Shown: positions 32,680 to 44,789 of the stretch, in pieces
Numbering within the stretch: position 1 is the stretch's first letter
Layout: each line of letters starts with the position of its first letter
From: Chaetoderma sp. LZ-2023a
Lineage: Eukaryota; Mollusca; Caudofoveata; Chaetodermatida; Chaetodermatidae
Reading direction: 5' to 3'
Length of the DNA stretch: 64,000 nt
Assembly: GCA_034401795.1 (NCBI GenBank)
Contig: CM067370.1
Span: 103,110,028-103,174,027 of the forward strand
The notes under the pieces: model-generated
Databases searched by the model: none
What the model was told of the DNA's origin: nothing
The model's input: the letters and a program-made list of their open reading frames with translations, nothing else
Translations under genes and position numbers: made by a program

Positions 32680-34707
32680 ACCCCACCCCCACCCCCCATT
32701 GTGGGTTGGTTTGTAGTTTTATTAACCACTATAGAACACTTACCGTTCAATCACTACTTGTTAAATCAACTACTCTGCATTTAACCACCAGAATAAGATT
32801 TTTATGCTTGCTTACATTCCTCCATATGCCTATTCCATTTCAATATATACCCTCAACCAGGCTACTGGTAGGGTACACCTCCAGCATATGGCCTGATAGA
32901 GACTGGCACCAACCTGTACTCAGTCCTTGGTGATGCCTGTCACTAAGCATGCCCGTGCATGCGCATTGGAGCCCAAATAGGAAACCGATTCACTTTTCAA
33001 ATATTCTGCAAGCAGTACATTCTGCAAATATTCCAGCTAAGTTTTTATAGCTTTATGCTGAGTTCAGCTTACTTATTTGAGAGAGCTTCAATCCAGGATT
33101 ATGCCTAATATGAAATCTATCCTCCCTAAGTTATGTTTATGGAGTATTTCATGGTTTTATTGCTATTTATACTCTGTATAAATGTGTTACCGGTTTTCGT
33201 GGTTGTATCCCGTTTTCGCGGTAATCAATCAAAATGCCTAAGTCATCATCATCATTTTTAACCCTCAATTACTCTAAGAGCCTTTTATTCACTTATTTCT
33301 ATTCATGTTTAGTGCAAAAGAAAGAAAACGTTTTATATCCCTAAGAAAGTTAGTCCTTTTTTCTTTAGGGATTTTTATTATTTGAATTTGAAGTTTCCCG
33401 CCTTTTCTAAGCATGCATTTGTTTGCTTTATCTCAAACTCAATATTTTAGAGAAGTTTTTTTAAGTTTTTCGAAGCTGCATGCTTCATTCCCTATTTTTA
33501 TTTTCGTTTAGGAGTCTGTTAAAACAGTCGAGAAGGTTTAAGTGCACATCAACTAAGTGCGATCAAGTCCACTCTGTGGAGTTTGGAGGCCATGTTTGGC
33601 TAAAATGTACTACGTGTACTCCTTTAACGATGTGAGGGGTAGGCAAAGGATGGTCATCGATCGTTTCTAAAGCATATTTTAAGGATTTTTTTACTAAGTC
33701 CGCATTGCCCACTGATCGCTCCCGCTCGGTTGCTTCAAAGTCTAAAGCTGTGTCTTTTGCTAGTAGTTCTGTATCGTCTACCCAATCAACGGAGGGGGGG
33801 GGGGCCTCTTCATCTAATTATGATGCTGTTTAGCTCTGCGCGATTCGAGTCTTTTGCGACTGCAAATGGGGGAAGCTAACTTCCCTCATGTCCAGGCAAG
33901 AGATTCGGTCCCCGAAACCGAAGTCTAAAGACTCGAAGAAGAAGCCCTTAAAGGTGATTTCGAGTAAGTCACCGGACAAAACCCACCTAAGTCTTGAGGA
34001 GGGGCATTACCCTCAAGCAGGTGTCGATGACGGAAGTCCCCGATTCAAACGCCTACATGTATGCCAATGTCAACTTTTCTGTAATTCTGGTAGCCAGGAA
34101 TGTTCCTATCTTAATGCAGTCAGGAAGGTCGGTAACTTCCGGTTTGTCAAGCACTTTGTGCTTAGTAGATTCGGGTCTCCAAGACAGTGCTACTTCCGGT
34201 TTCCATTTCCAGTTCGGTTTCATCCGCTTCCGGTTTGACTTCCGGTTTTTCAGGACATCCGGGTCCTCAGGATCCTGTTCTTTTATCCACTTCCGTTTCC
34301 ACTTCCGGTATTAGTACTTCCGGTTCTAGTGGCTCTTCCATTCCTACCGGATAACTGGGTCCTCAGGACCCGATTAATTTTCTGACTTCCGGTAGGTGCT
34401 TTTCCGTTTCTGATCCCGGTGTTTTCTCTTCCGCTTCTGGTTTGAGGGGTGCACTTCTGGATCTTCCGCTTCCGGTTTTGATGAGACTTCCAGTTTGGTC
34501 AATTTCCAGGGTCTGCAAGATCCGGTTAAGGTCTTATCGCAGCGCCAACTTCTGCTTCCGGTTCCTGGTTCTCCTTCCGGGATTAGATTTTGCGCATCCA
34601 GTCAAGAATTTCCTGGACTTACAGGTTCCTCTTCTAGTCGGTCAATTTTTTCGGGCTCGCATTTGTGATTGAACGGTATAGATGTTTTTGTGGTGTAATA
34701 ACAACCG
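32680..34707 (+). mobile_element. DIRS-like element 1, internally deleted
   Basis: Left end: a C-rich run, GTGGGTTGGTTTGTAGTTTTAT and about 300 bp matching the terminal repeats at 54241-54572 and 62735-63026, here in the plus direction with TGCGCATTGGAGCCCAAATAGG. Then comes a leader with GTTACCGGTTTTCGTGG, a gag-like region, and the right end GATTGAACGGTATAGATGTT then GTGGTGTAATAACAACC (34672-34707), the inverse of the terminal sequence. Reverse transcriptase, RNase H and recombinase are all absent. Assigned to DIRS by its shared leader and gag with the two larger elements, one of which keeps a recombinase. Confidence 0.65.
33540..34670 (+). pseudogene. DIRS-like gag region, decayed
   Basis: Three-way comparison with 49100-52340 and 60700-62540 (both minus) shows a common coding region: a VHSVEFGGHVWLKCTTCTPLT-like start, a Ser-rich stretch, RFESFAT, a basic segment PKSKDSKKKPLK, then KTHLSLEEGHYPQA and the Ser/Gly/Thr/Phe-rich CCGGTT repeat part (TSGFSGHPGPQDPV type). 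Stops and frame changes occur throughout, so no single ORF covers it. Overlapping ORFs of 106-116 codons are pieces in different frames. Confidence 0.55.
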
Positions 34708-34924
34708 TGTTATGTTGATAGAGATAAAAGCAATGTAAAATTTTGTGAAACATTGGCCCATGTTAGCTATCTGAGGATGCAGTATAGATTCATATAGTCA
34801 AACCTGTCTATCAAGGCCAACATATAGACCAGACAAGTGTTCATTATAGACAGGTGGCCTTTCTACAGAGGGTCAAACATCTTACTTCACTGGCTTTTGA
34901 AGTCCATAAATTCTGCTTCAAACG

Positions 34925-35064
34925 CTTTAACACTCAAGCCAACAAAAAAGGTATTCTGCAGTGGCCTTTATAAAACTTAAATTTTCACAAATAAGCTCTT
35001 GGTCTGCAAATTGACATTTTCTATGAGAAAATTGAAAAGTTCCTGAACAAATTTAAGGGTTAAG
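34925..35064. mobile_element. Family M, shortened copy
   Basis: CTTTAACACTCAAGCC to AATTTAAGGGTTAA, with GACATTTTCTATGAGAAAATTG. The central hairpin is deleted. Confidence 0.6.
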
Positions 35065-36121
35065 CATTTTAGAAACCTATGGCCTTATACAAAGGAGGAC
35101 TTTAGAGCTGGTTTGCACGATCTTTCGATATATCGTGAATCAATCAACAATCAAAATCTTTGCGATGATAATTTAAGCTGAAAATGTGAACACTTTACAG
35201 AGACATGGTGAATATATTCAATTTTATTTCCAGACACAGTAATTTCAAAAATTCACTTTGATACTGTGTAGACATGGGGTATCATCAACACGTTATGTCA
35301 TGTATCTATGTCGTGATACGCTGCTGACCCACTAAGGCGTCTTCCAATAGTGGAATATATCACTACATGTATATTGTGATCTGTTTATGACATCGAATGG
35401 GGGGGTACAGAGGGGTATAGGGACAGCCTACTGGCTAAGGGCTCTTTAAGCTGGCAACCATATGGCTGGTGCCTAGAGACTCCATGGCGTGGCGAATCAG
35501 CAAAATATGGTAGGAGCCAATACAGACAATCTCCAAACAGATAATCCTGAGTTCCATTTCAAAGCTAATTCTTCTCACAGAAGAAGTAGGATGAGGAGAC
35601 AATAGGTACCTCGCCCCATCCCCCTTACCAACATACATGTATATGTAAGGGAAACAAGACTTCAAACTGAATAGTTAGGAGTACTACAGGGATATCCAAA
35701 TAGACTCACCCATACTTGTTAGCGCAGTACTTTACTTTCCCAAGACTTATGTAGGGAAAACAAAAGGACTCTTCAAACTGAGGATTCAAGAGCAATGAAT
35801 CACTACATAATCTTAGGACAGAGCAAGCTTCTTACTGCATTACCCAGGTTCTAAGAAGGGACCCATGTGCAAACATAAACACTCCAATCAGGAGAGTAAG
35901 TAAATATTTATTTATTGCTCAATCCAGACATAAGGATACAGCTAAACAGATACACAAGAAAAAAAAAAGAAAAAACACAACAAACAAAACTATACAATAC
36001 GACTATACAGAGGATATAGTAGTAATAAATATATAATACATAATGTGTTCTATGACTATTTACATATAAACATAAGCAGACCACAGATTCATTGATTTTG
36101 CGGGCATTAAAGAACCTAAAT
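35065..36121. other. No gene or repeat recognised
   Basis: About 1 kb of AT-rich DNA with short ORFs. An A/G-rich run (AAAAAAAAAGAAAAAACAC) lies near 35960-35980. Confidence 0.35.
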
Positions 36122-36428
36122 GGAGGGATCCATTTCAACTATACCTAAGGGTCTAGAAGCTGTTAAATATTTTGAAACTATCTTGACTGAGCACAGTTGC
36201 TGCCAACAACAACAGCCCACAGGCAAACTGGCCTCAAAACATTCAACAGGATGCTTAACAAATCATAAATTCTTCCAGGACATACAATTCGTACACTGAT
36301 ATTAGCTACTAATGGAGTATTCGTGTTTGGTGATAGATTATTACATCGTTTTGATTATGACATCATTAGACGTGTGGTGTGTTTGATTATGATGTCATAA
36401 AGTTGAGCGACATATAGGATCTCTCCAA
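36122..36428 (-). mobile_element. Family B element
   Basis: GGAGGGATCC at the left end and GGATCTCTCC at the right are inverted. Core TGTTAAATATTTTGAAACTA with loop GCTGCCAACAACAACAGCC, second arm CTCAAAACATTCAACAG, then the ATTATGACATCAT boxes on the right. Confidence 0.65.
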
Positions 36429-36829
36429 TAGGGTGGCACATTTTCATCAGGTTTACTGGATGAGTATGAGTGCGTGTGTGCCAGTTGTGCAAAAATAATT
36501 GTTACATTTGAAGTATGTCTTAAACAATGAGTTGACAATCAATTGGCCATAGTTGACTGCTTCTCAGTTATTAATTTTGGCCCACGTGAGACCGTGACAT
36601 TATATATGTTGTCATCGATGAGCACAGTAGTTATCATATGCACTACAGCGACCACCTATAATTACGCACCACACTAATCACATGGAAATAATTAGATAAC
36701 CAGGAGTGGACGGTGTCAATTTGCTACGCGGCAATTTCCGCTGCCCCAAGAAAAGGCTGACGATATTTGTTCGTTCGCATAAAAACGTAACAATTATGTA
36801 TCTTGCACACAACACAAGGCCTTTCTTTT
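36429..36829. other. No gene recognised
   Basis: AT-rich DNA; probably the 3' flank or tail of the LINE fragment that follows on the minus strand, but no poly(A) or tail repeat is evident. Confidence 0.3.
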
Positions 36830-38450
36830 TTCAGGTAATCAGATTTATAAATTCAAGGACTATTTTTGCTATGCATGTATCACCTTCATTAGTAGACATT
36901 ATAAATTTGAATTGTTCCGACATACTTAACGAGCTAAAGGATGAGGAGCACTCAGAAAGTTCCTTAAAAGGGTATCTCTCACCTTTGAGAATACATGGCA
37001 TTGTAGCACAAAATGTTCTTCGTCCTCTACCAAAACCGGAATCACAAATTTGACATAGTTTAGAATTCGCTCGTATCTTGGGCTTACTGTATCTGCCCAT
37101 TTCAATTTGAAGAGTGTGCGCTTAGCCGTAACTTTTAAAAACTCTCTGTGTTTGGTGACATCAGACTGTAGCAGGATAAAGTGTTCTAGACTAAATGTTT
37201 GCTTGTATTATTTGTAGGACCGGAGCTTAGAATTACTAACAGAATCATTAACATGCTTTACCCATACGAAAAAGTTTACTTTGCGAATAACTAGCCGCTA
37301 GTTAGCGACTAGTTTGTGGCAAAGGAAAAATTGAGCAACAGGACTTAACATGTCCTAGCAGCTAGATGTTAACCTGTCGCTAAGTGGTGGCATAATTAAA
37401 ACTGAGCGGCTGGTTTGCAGCAGAGTATGTGATTTGCCACAAACTGAGCGGCTGATTAACATGAAGGACTCTGTTTCTCACAAACTGAGCGGCTGGTTAA
37501 CATAAGACTTTGTTTCTCACAAAGACTATATTTTCCCACCTAAATTTGAGAGAAAGGTCAGTCTCATTCTGGCAGAGGATCTTAACACATATTCCTGTCC
37601 GAGTGCATTTCGAAAAGCTTTACATATTTTCCTGGATGAGTTGACCCTTGGTTTTCCCAAACGTCTGCTAAATTGTAGCGAGATAATATAGGTCTTAAAC
37701 ACGCAGGCCAATTAGTGCTACTGTTAAGAGATGCATAGGATTCCAAATATGCCTTCGGACAAGAGACGAGGAATCAATGGAGGAAATACGAAACCAAAAT
37801 TTGACTGCTTGTTTTTGTTAATACAGGGAGTTGGCCCAGGTCACCTCTAACTGCAGCATTCACTGTTCTTTTGCTTACGCCCAATAAATATTTACCAAAT
37901 TTTAGCAAAACCCCATTCTACAGGATTAGAATCACAAAGACTGATAAGATTAAAATCATTTAGACCACTCATGTGGAGAGGATTCCAGACTTCACCGCAA
38001 TACCGGTAGAATTAGACAATTGAAGAGTTTATAAGCGGAAATGATGTTATCCCTAACATTAGTTGATCTAAGCTTGAACATGGCCTTTGTTACTTGGTCA
38101 CTAAGTTTTTCACATGCGTTCTTAAAGTTGCCTGATGTAGAGAAAACTATGCCCAAATAGCAATATCAATGGACTATCTCGATTCGAGAACCATCATAGA
38201 ACAAGGTGTGTCTTGTAATCAACCTACCACTCTTGTTAGATATGATAACTTTGGTCTTATCCAAGTTGACAGTAAGGCCCCACTTGTTGCAATAATCTGA
38301 TAAATTGTTCAATGCCTTTTGAAGTCCGATATGTGATTTAGATACAGTTACTAAATCATCTGCGAACATTAGACAACGAATGTTTAGGTCATGTATAGTG
38401 ATGGGATCACAGTCATTAAAAATATTAGGCAAATCGCTCAAAAACTAAAT
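36830..38450 (-). pseudogene. Decayed LINE, reverse transcriptase to C-terminus
   Basis: Minus-strand frames show a non-LTR reverse transcriptase: CLMFADDLVTVSKS (catalytic FADD, about 38350-38385), LQKALNNLSDYCNKWGL, NLDKTKVIISNKSG, then in a second frame LGIVFSTSGNFKNACEKL and KAMFKLRS. The C-terminal end (36831-37100) has CQICDSG and FSSLSMSEQFKFIMS, the usual CxxC plus FKF-M tail of CR1/L2/RTE-like elements. Multiple stops and at least three frame changes. 5'-truncated, with no endonuclease. Clade beyond this is not certain. Confidence 0.75.
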
Positions 38451-38661
38451 TAAATAAGATGATAAGATAGAGGTGAAAAAGGACGCATACAAGATCTATA
38501 ATCTCCACACCATGGAGTCTCTAGACACAAGCCATATTGTCAGGCATCTGACCTTCATCCTCCAACCGAAGACAAGCATCAGGTATACTTCAGCATTGTG
38601 GCTTATCACGTTTTAGCAGTATATTGTGATCTGAAGGGCAAAAGAACATATTTGTGCTATA

Positions 38662-38867
38662 TTAACCCTTTAACCCACCACCAGACCAGAAACAACAAAT
38701 TCTCTCTGATGTAAGGGATATCCTGTCAAGTATTTTGAAACTAATTTGACTGGGAGCTGTTGCTGCCTATGGCAGCAGCAACAGGCTCCAGTCAAATTAG
38801 TTTCACAATATTAACCAGCTTTCCTGTAGTTATTTTGAAATTAAGACACTTGTAGTTAAAGGGTTAA
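38662..38867. mobile_element. TTAA-ended family B-type palindrome
   Basis: TTAACCCTTTAACCC on the left and GTTAAAGGGTTAA on the right bound 206 bp. The centre is a strong palindrome: TTGAAACTAATTTGACTGGG, AGCTGTTGCTGCC-TATGGCAGCAGCAACAG, then the inverse arm. It combines family M type ends with a family B core, so the two families may be related by recombination or a shared ancestor. Confidence 0.75.
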
Positions 38868-39283
38868 CTGTGTCCCAGACATCCACCTGGCAGAAATCAG
38901 CTGATCACCTCCTCCCTACCATGCTGCTAATATCCAAACTCTAACTGATTATGAACTCTTATTAACCCTACTGTAGGTCTGGAGTGTCTGAAACATGGTT
39001 TTATTAAGAATATACTTTAACGAAACATGTTAAATATTTTAGGCACCAATGATTTCTCAGTCAAATTGTTTTCAAAATAATATACACGTAGGATCTTAGT
39101 GTATATATACCAATATGCGGCTAGTAAACATTTGTGCCTTTCAGTTTATTCCATAATGAATCACACATATGTGTATGCATTACACAGATTGCGTAACCAT
39201 GGCAATGGATAGATTAAAGGTTGTGTGTACCAATAATAAATAGACTACAAAGTATATATGCAAAATTTTGTAGTGTGTATTGG
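38868..39283. other. No gene recognised
   Basis: AT-rich DNA with no ORF of note. Confidence 0.3.
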
Positions 39284-39465
39284 TCCTGAGAAATGCCCAT
39301 TTGCAGGCCAAGAGAAGTGGTTATGTTGAAAAATTTACTACTGAAATGACCGAGCCAGTCACTTCAGCGTTAAATTCTTAAAAACAGGCTTCTCTTTTCC
39401 AGCAAAAGGGCATTTTTCAAAACCAATGCAGAGGCTGGTGCTGGCCGGCTTGACAATTAAAAAAT
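39284..39465. mobile_element. Family M, decayed copy
   Basis: GGTCCTGAGAAATGCCCATTTG, AGGCCAAGAGAAG, ACTACTGAAATGACCGAGCCAG and GGCCGGCTTGACAATTAA in family order; much of the central hairpin lost. Confidence 0.6.
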
Positions 39466-40134
39466 TAAGCACACAATGACTGTCACAGATTGGAAGAAAT
39501 ATAAATTCTAAGTAGAAAGAGTCAAATTGTTCATGAAAAAACACAATTTACAACATTAGTTAATCCATTAACTCAAAATATTCACACATAGCCATTCTGA
39601 CAACTGGGTGACTTCACATAGAAAATATTTTTAACTTGACTATTATCAAATGTATTCAACACATATTAAGGCACCTTCCAGCACTCATTTTAAAATAGCA
39701 TTGCACACATTAATTCACACCTTTTCACAAGGTTCTCTAATTACCTATATGTAACAAATGAATGGAAAATTTTCAAAAAGCATGCATAATTAAATCAAAA
39801 TTTATGATATTTACACAATGCGTAACAGCACTGAGTCATATCTAGTAGTGATGATAAGGTTTTAGATAGAGGAACTTCATTACTGTCTATGCAAAGCACT
39901 GAGAGCTGTGTGATCCCAGCATAATGCAATCAATATTTGGCAACCTGGCAAAGAATCACTGTTATCATCTCATTATAGCTCTCACATGACAAATGAGCAT
40001 ACATTGCATAATACAGCAACAACAAATATTATGCATGCAGTGTTCTACTGATGAGCTTGCTAAATAGCCCTGTAATGGCGCAGATTGGGAAAGGGAAGCT
40101 ATATTTTGGATTGGTGAATGTCGAATTATAGGGC
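39466..40134. other. No gene or repeat recognised
   Basis: AT-rich DNA with ORFs of 60-64 codons only. Confidence 0.3.
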
Positions 40135-40270
40135 AGATTATTTTTGGGAAATTTACCACTGGAATGGTTCATCGAGCCAGCCATTCCAGTGGTAAATTTT
40201 CAAAAAAGTGTTCTCTTGTCCTGTACATGTACATTCGTCATGACCATTACAGAAGACCATTAAATGGATC
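40135..40270. mobile_element. Family M, partial copy
   Basis: ATTTACCACTGGAATGG, TCGAGCCAGCCATTCCAGTGG, CAAAAAAGTGTTCTCTTG and CCATTAAATGG; left outer arm missing. Confidence 0.6.
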
Positions 40271-40712
40271 ATGTAGAGAGGAAACAGTCAAGTTGAAGAC
40301 TGCTTTCTGATCAATGCCCCTTTAATTATTTATAATCTGTGCATTATTATGATATCAAACACTCACCATCCTGAATATATAATAAGTCTTTGTTCTCACG
40401 AGTGCACAAATATGAAACGTTTGGAATATTTTTTAAAACAATTTGATCCAAAGTTATTGCTTCCCTCAGGACAGCAAAAATGACCAGCTAAGGTATTCAG
40501 AATCATCAACAGCATTTTGTTCAATACCTATAGAATGTAGTCACTCATGATAGTACATGTATGCAACAAATGTGTATTAGATCTTAAAAGAAGGATATCT
40601 ATCAACAGTGCCTACAGCCATAACAATCATCCCAGTCACCGTCATCAGTATTGTCTTGTCCTAACTCAAAGCTAAAGTACACAATAATTAACCGTCATTG
40701 AGGAATTCAACA
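40271..40712. other. No gene recognised
   Basis: AT-rich DNA, no ORF or repeat of note. Confidence 0.3.
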
Positions 40713-41812
40713 TACCGTTAAAATTTGACTAAAGGACGCAGTTTTTTTGTCATATTACATGTTCTAGGAATGGGAGTGCATCCTATAATCGAGTACAGTG
40801 TTTGAGCACATTTTTTTTCTCGTTTCGTAAAAAAAAAAAAAAAAGGATACCACGGAAATTACACTCATTTCCGCACGGTACAAATTCTTGGACTATGTTT
40901 AATGTATACCTCAAAACATCATCGCGGAAGTGAAATTATTAGATTGGAGCGCCTAAATATTGCGTATCCATTAATAAAGATCGTTTATTACATCAAAATT
41001 GATACAGAATTTGACATAAAATGGCGTCGTGAAAAGATATAAATCACGTGATTCGCCTTTAAACGCAAAAGATTGTTTTTAATTAGAGCGAGTACTCGGA
41101 TAAAATATTCTTATCATTGCGCGATAGGAACTAACTATTGTACTTTAGGTCTGATCCATACCAGTTTGATAACAAACTCCCGTTAACGTATAAGATCTCG
41201 CGAGAACACGGCGCCTCCAATCGCAGAAGGGCCCGCGGCTCACCAACATAAGAAGCGCTTTATCTCATTTTAATTCTGATTCCATTTTGGATCATTTAAT
41301 GTTGGTCTGCATTACAAAATTAATGCGCAATATGAGAGTAAACACTGTTCCATTATTAATTTTTTCTGAAGAAAAATATTATTTCTCTGTTCTGATTGGA
41401 TAAATTCTCCCATACAAGCCAATGAAAATAGAGAATGGCAGATATTAGAAGAATTCTAGTAAACGCAACTGCTGATCTTACCGCATTCCTAATATCACGC
41501 GATTTCCATATATTGTCTAGTCGACATTTTATTTCAAAAGTAGCATTGATTTTGATGTAATAAACAATCTTTACTGAAGATACGTTAATAATTTCAATTC
41601 CACAATGATATTTTTGAGGCGTACATTAAACATAGTGGTACGGCGGTAAGCATGCGTATTGAAATTGTGCATGAGTTTTAACCATTTTAGAGAATGGATT
41701 TCAGTTTCTCTATGCGTCCTTTCTATGAGCATACAGATTTTTGGGGAGGATTTGGGCAAAAATTTAGCCTGCATCCAACACAAGCTAGCGTCCTTTCCAC
41801 GAATAAAAACGG
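40713..41812 (-). mobile_element. Family F fold-back element, copy 2
   Basis: Reverse-complement copy of 20129-21308, about 20 kb away. Matching landmarks in order: CCGTTAAAATTTGACTAAAG, TATAATCGAGTACAGTGTTTG, GTTTAATGTATACCTC, AATAAAGATCGTTTATTACA, AGTTTGATAACAAACTCCCG, AAATTAATGCGCAATATGAG, CCGCATTCCTAATATCACG and CGTCCTTTCCACGAATAAAAA. The internal inverted repeat is conserved (about 40890-41040 against 41510-41640). A 15-base A run replaces a T-rich patch. Confidence 0.75.
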
Positions 41813-41932
41813 TAATGTATAACAATTTAGCTAAGAAAACTCAAATTAGTTTAAAAGAAAACAATTCACAAAATATCTAGTAGTGAACTTACTCAATTGC
41901 TGAAATTAAAAAGCTTATCTAGAGCTCTGCTA

Positions 41933-42265
41933 GGATTTCTTTTTTCACGAGAGAGTTGATACTTACCATCACGAATACTCTTTGATATATGTTACTGGCT
42001 TATTGGCTTTCAACTGGCTCAATTCAACACGGAATATAAATTAAGCCTGCCTGCAATAGACAGGTGACCTAGCTGTCAGACCGGCACATGCGCAACCCGT
42101 GCCATGCATCTGTGGCGTATGTGCCTCTGACTCGACCACACGTTAATGAATATCACTGGCTACAAGTCGGCAACTGTTTAATAAGATCATGCCTCTCGTG
42201 GGAATGGAGAGGCCGGGTAGTATTCGTGACGGTAAATATCAACTCTCTCATGAAAAAAGAAACCC
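41933..42265. mobile_element. MITE J, about 40 bp terminal inverted repeats, TA ends
   Basis: Left end GGATTTCTTTTTTCACGAGA continues into GAGTTGATACTTACCATCACGAATAC; right end is its inverse (GTATTCGTGACGGTAAATAT to GAAAAAAGAAACC), with five or six differences over 45 bp. TA flanks both ends, as in Tc1/mariner-type insertions. Length 333 bp, no ORF from a transposase. Parts of the left end recur at 42283-42321 and, inverted, at 43800-43911. Confidence 0.75.
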
Positions 42266-43094
42266 TACATTTCGTTTATTTCACTTCAAGAGTATACTTA
42301 CCATCATGAATACTCTTTGATATAAACCAGAATTTGTAAGTGAAATCGGAGGGAGGCAGGCATGGTCAGACACCCGCTCTTCCCTAAGAGTTCTTTTGCG
42401 CTCTGAGGCACAAATGCATCTGTAATTTCTGGAACAGCCACCAGGAATGTAAACAAACGATCAGCTGATGCGGACGTTGCTTGGGAATGCTGCTTATGCA
42501 AAATGTGCACACACCCCTTCCTCTTTTAATAAAAAAAGGCACTGTGAGCCTTGGCTAAATCTACTTGCTTGCTGGTAGCAGATTTGTGACAAAATTGGAT
42601 ACACTTCACAATCCCTCTTGAAATGATATCCTTGGATGCCCTGCCATGGGATCAATATACGTTAACCAGAGCGAGCTGGGGTTTGTCCGCCATTCTTCTG
42701 TATGTTCTTTGTAACGGATTAGTGCTCAGAGTTTGGAACAAATCTTGTTAGTGGCCAATATTATGGGCTGACCAGAGTATTTCAGACAGGTTTTTAGCCA
42801 TAAAATTGAATTCTAGGTAGAAGCTTACGCCTTCCACTGATACAACAAAGGGGCTCGATTCAGCAGACAAGGCGTGAATTTCAACAAAAAATAGTTTCAA
42901 GTGTCAACAACTTTTATTGAAATCGCACATAGTGGTTCAAAGGGTTTATCTGATAGAACTTGTAATACAAGGGATAAACTCCAAGCTTAAAGTATTTAAA
43001 CTAGATAGCTCTTCATTTATAAATAAAGATATTATTATTATTATTATTATTTCTGCTATTGGCCAAGAGAGAAATAACACTCATTAGGGCCAGG
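42266..43094. other. Partial MITE J end, ATT microsatellite, no gene
   Basis: 42283-42321 repeats the CTTCAAGAGTATACTTACCATCATGAATACTC block of MITE J ends. A pure (ATT)7 run lies at 43031-43051. ORFs up to 69 codons carry no signal. Confidence 0.5.
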
Positions 43095-43255
43095 GATGGG
43101 GTCAATTCCATTTTATCAATTCCAGTTCCAATTCCGCCTCAATTCATTTTATCAATTCCAATTCCATTTCAACATCAATTCATGTTATCAATTCCAATTC
43201 CACCCAGACAAGTTCAATTCCAAGTCCAATTCCATTAATTCCAAGTCCAATAAGG
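43095..43255 (+). repeat. CAATTCCA minisatellite
   Basis: About 20 degenerate copies of CAATTC(CA) in units of 6-12 bp, with longer TTTTATCAATTCCA super-units. The plus-strand ORF here encodes only Gln/Phe repeats and is not a gene. Confidence 0.8.
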
Positions 43256-43579
43256 GAGATTGGAATCTCGGGCTCGCAAGGAATTATGGGATCGCATCGG
43301 GATAAACAAATGGTTGTAGCTGACAGGCCGCTATAAAGCGTATATGGGTAGCTATGTAGAGGCTACATTTTTCCTCAATGGATATAGGTATTAGTTCCAC
43401 AGAATGCATCCCAAGTATTATTTCACAGGTCAAATGTCCAACTTGTAATGCTTTATTGCTAATGGTAATTTGGCTGCATATTTATCACTATAACAACATG
43501 TGCAGAGGTGCTAGGTTATCATCTACATGCAGTTTCCCCATTGCGGCGCCTATTTTGCTACATGCAGTAATATAAACTG
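43256..43579. other. No gene recognised
   Basis: Unremarkable sequence, ORF of 65 codons without domain. Confidence 0.3.
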
Positions 43580-43795
43580 ACCATGGACAATTTAGAAAAT
43601 TTACCACTGGAATGACTAGCTAAATAAATGAGCCAGTCATTCCTGTGCTCAATTTTCAAGAAAGTCTCTTGATCTGCAAATGGGCACTGACTAATGCGGC
43701 TAAAACAGCGTCTGCAGTAATCACAAGAAACATTTGCAGGACAACAGAAATCTATTTTTGTAAATTTCAGTGGTAAATTCACTAATAAAAAATTG
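43580..43795. mobile_element. Family M, rearranged copy
   Basis: TTTACCACTGGAATGACTAGC and GAGCCAGTCATTCCTGTGC form the core; a second partial arm (AACATTTGCAGGACAACAGAAATC then AAATTTCAGTGGTAAATT) follows, so two partial copies are joined. Confidence 0.55.
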
Positions 43796-43799
43796 TCTT

Positions 43800-43911
43800 C
43801 TATTGGTCTAGGCAGGTTTAATTTATATTCTGTGTTGAATTGAGCCAGTTAGATATAGTAACATATATTAACGAGTAATCGTGATGGTAAGTATAATCTT
43901 GAAGTGAAAAA
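43800..43911 (-). mobile_element. Inverted MITE J end
   Basis: Reverse complement of 41955-42060: ATTTATATTCTGTGTTGAATT, GAGCCAGTTAGATATAGTAAC, CGTGATGGTAAGTATAATCTTGAAGTG. Together with 42283-42321 it bounds about 1.6 kb with inverted ends. Confidence 0.6.
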
Positions 43912-44138
43912 GGGCTTTCACTAATTTCTAAACACTTGAGGACTTCCTGCGTAATAGTTTTGGGAGTCTTAACAGTAAACATGGAAGTTTAAAATTGTAA
44001 TATGCTTAAAATCATTATTTACGTGCTGTTGAAGAGAAAAAAATGGGACGTCGAGGAGTTCCTTGATCTTTGTTTTGGGAGTCCAAACATGAATTCTGTG
44101 AGTATAGTACTCCCGGACTTCCTCTAGTGGAAGTGCTG
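43911..44138. mobile_element. Non-autonomous hAT element D2
   Basis: Diverged copy of 12879-13096: AGGGCTTTCACTAATTTCTAA, GGACTTCCTG, TTTTGGGAGTC, GAGTTCCTTG, CTCCCGGACTTCC and TAGTGGAAGTGCTG in the same order. No clear target duplication remains. Confidence 0.65.
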
Positions 44139-44789
44139 CCTAGCAACAACTTAATTCTTTACTTTGGGAATCAGAAGCTCGCCGCCATTATCACCGACCG
44201 CTAAAGTGCACTCGTATCCCAACGTTTCAGAGGTCAAGTCATTATTCGTGGTACGGCAATGATATGATGATTAGGTGGCATTAGGCCTAATTAATCTTCT
44301 TGTGACGTAATAATTATGCCAGTTAAATTTAAAGCTATAAGATTCAAGTTACTTATTTTGTGATTAATAAATACTATTTAGATTTGGCTATGGGTAGTCA
44401 ATCGAAGGCCAGGCCTATAATTGATGAACCCCCTAAAATTAAAGGACATTATAAACAGAGACAGACAACATAATTAGATGATTACACAAGGGCTGAGTCA
44501 GTATACTTAGACACAAGACAATTCATGATGATAATGTCTCAGCCCCAGTATATACACATTTATTCAATGGGAGAGTATGATACGACACTATACAACATAA
44601 ATAACCTAGACAGACCTATTTGAATGATAGTATATTATTACAATTTATAGGGCGGTGTTGGGGGGCAGGAAAGCTCATCATTGTAATATGTTGCTATACA
44701 TGTATCCATCTTCTTTTGTTAATGTGATCAGATTAGCATCCATGGTTACTGGAATAATATACATGTATGATCTGATGGCGGTGATAGTA
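44139..44789. other. No gene recognised
   Basis: AT-rich DNA; the 68-codon hydrophobic ORF at 44655-44861 lies opposite the LINE tail and is a shadow. Confidence 0.35.
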
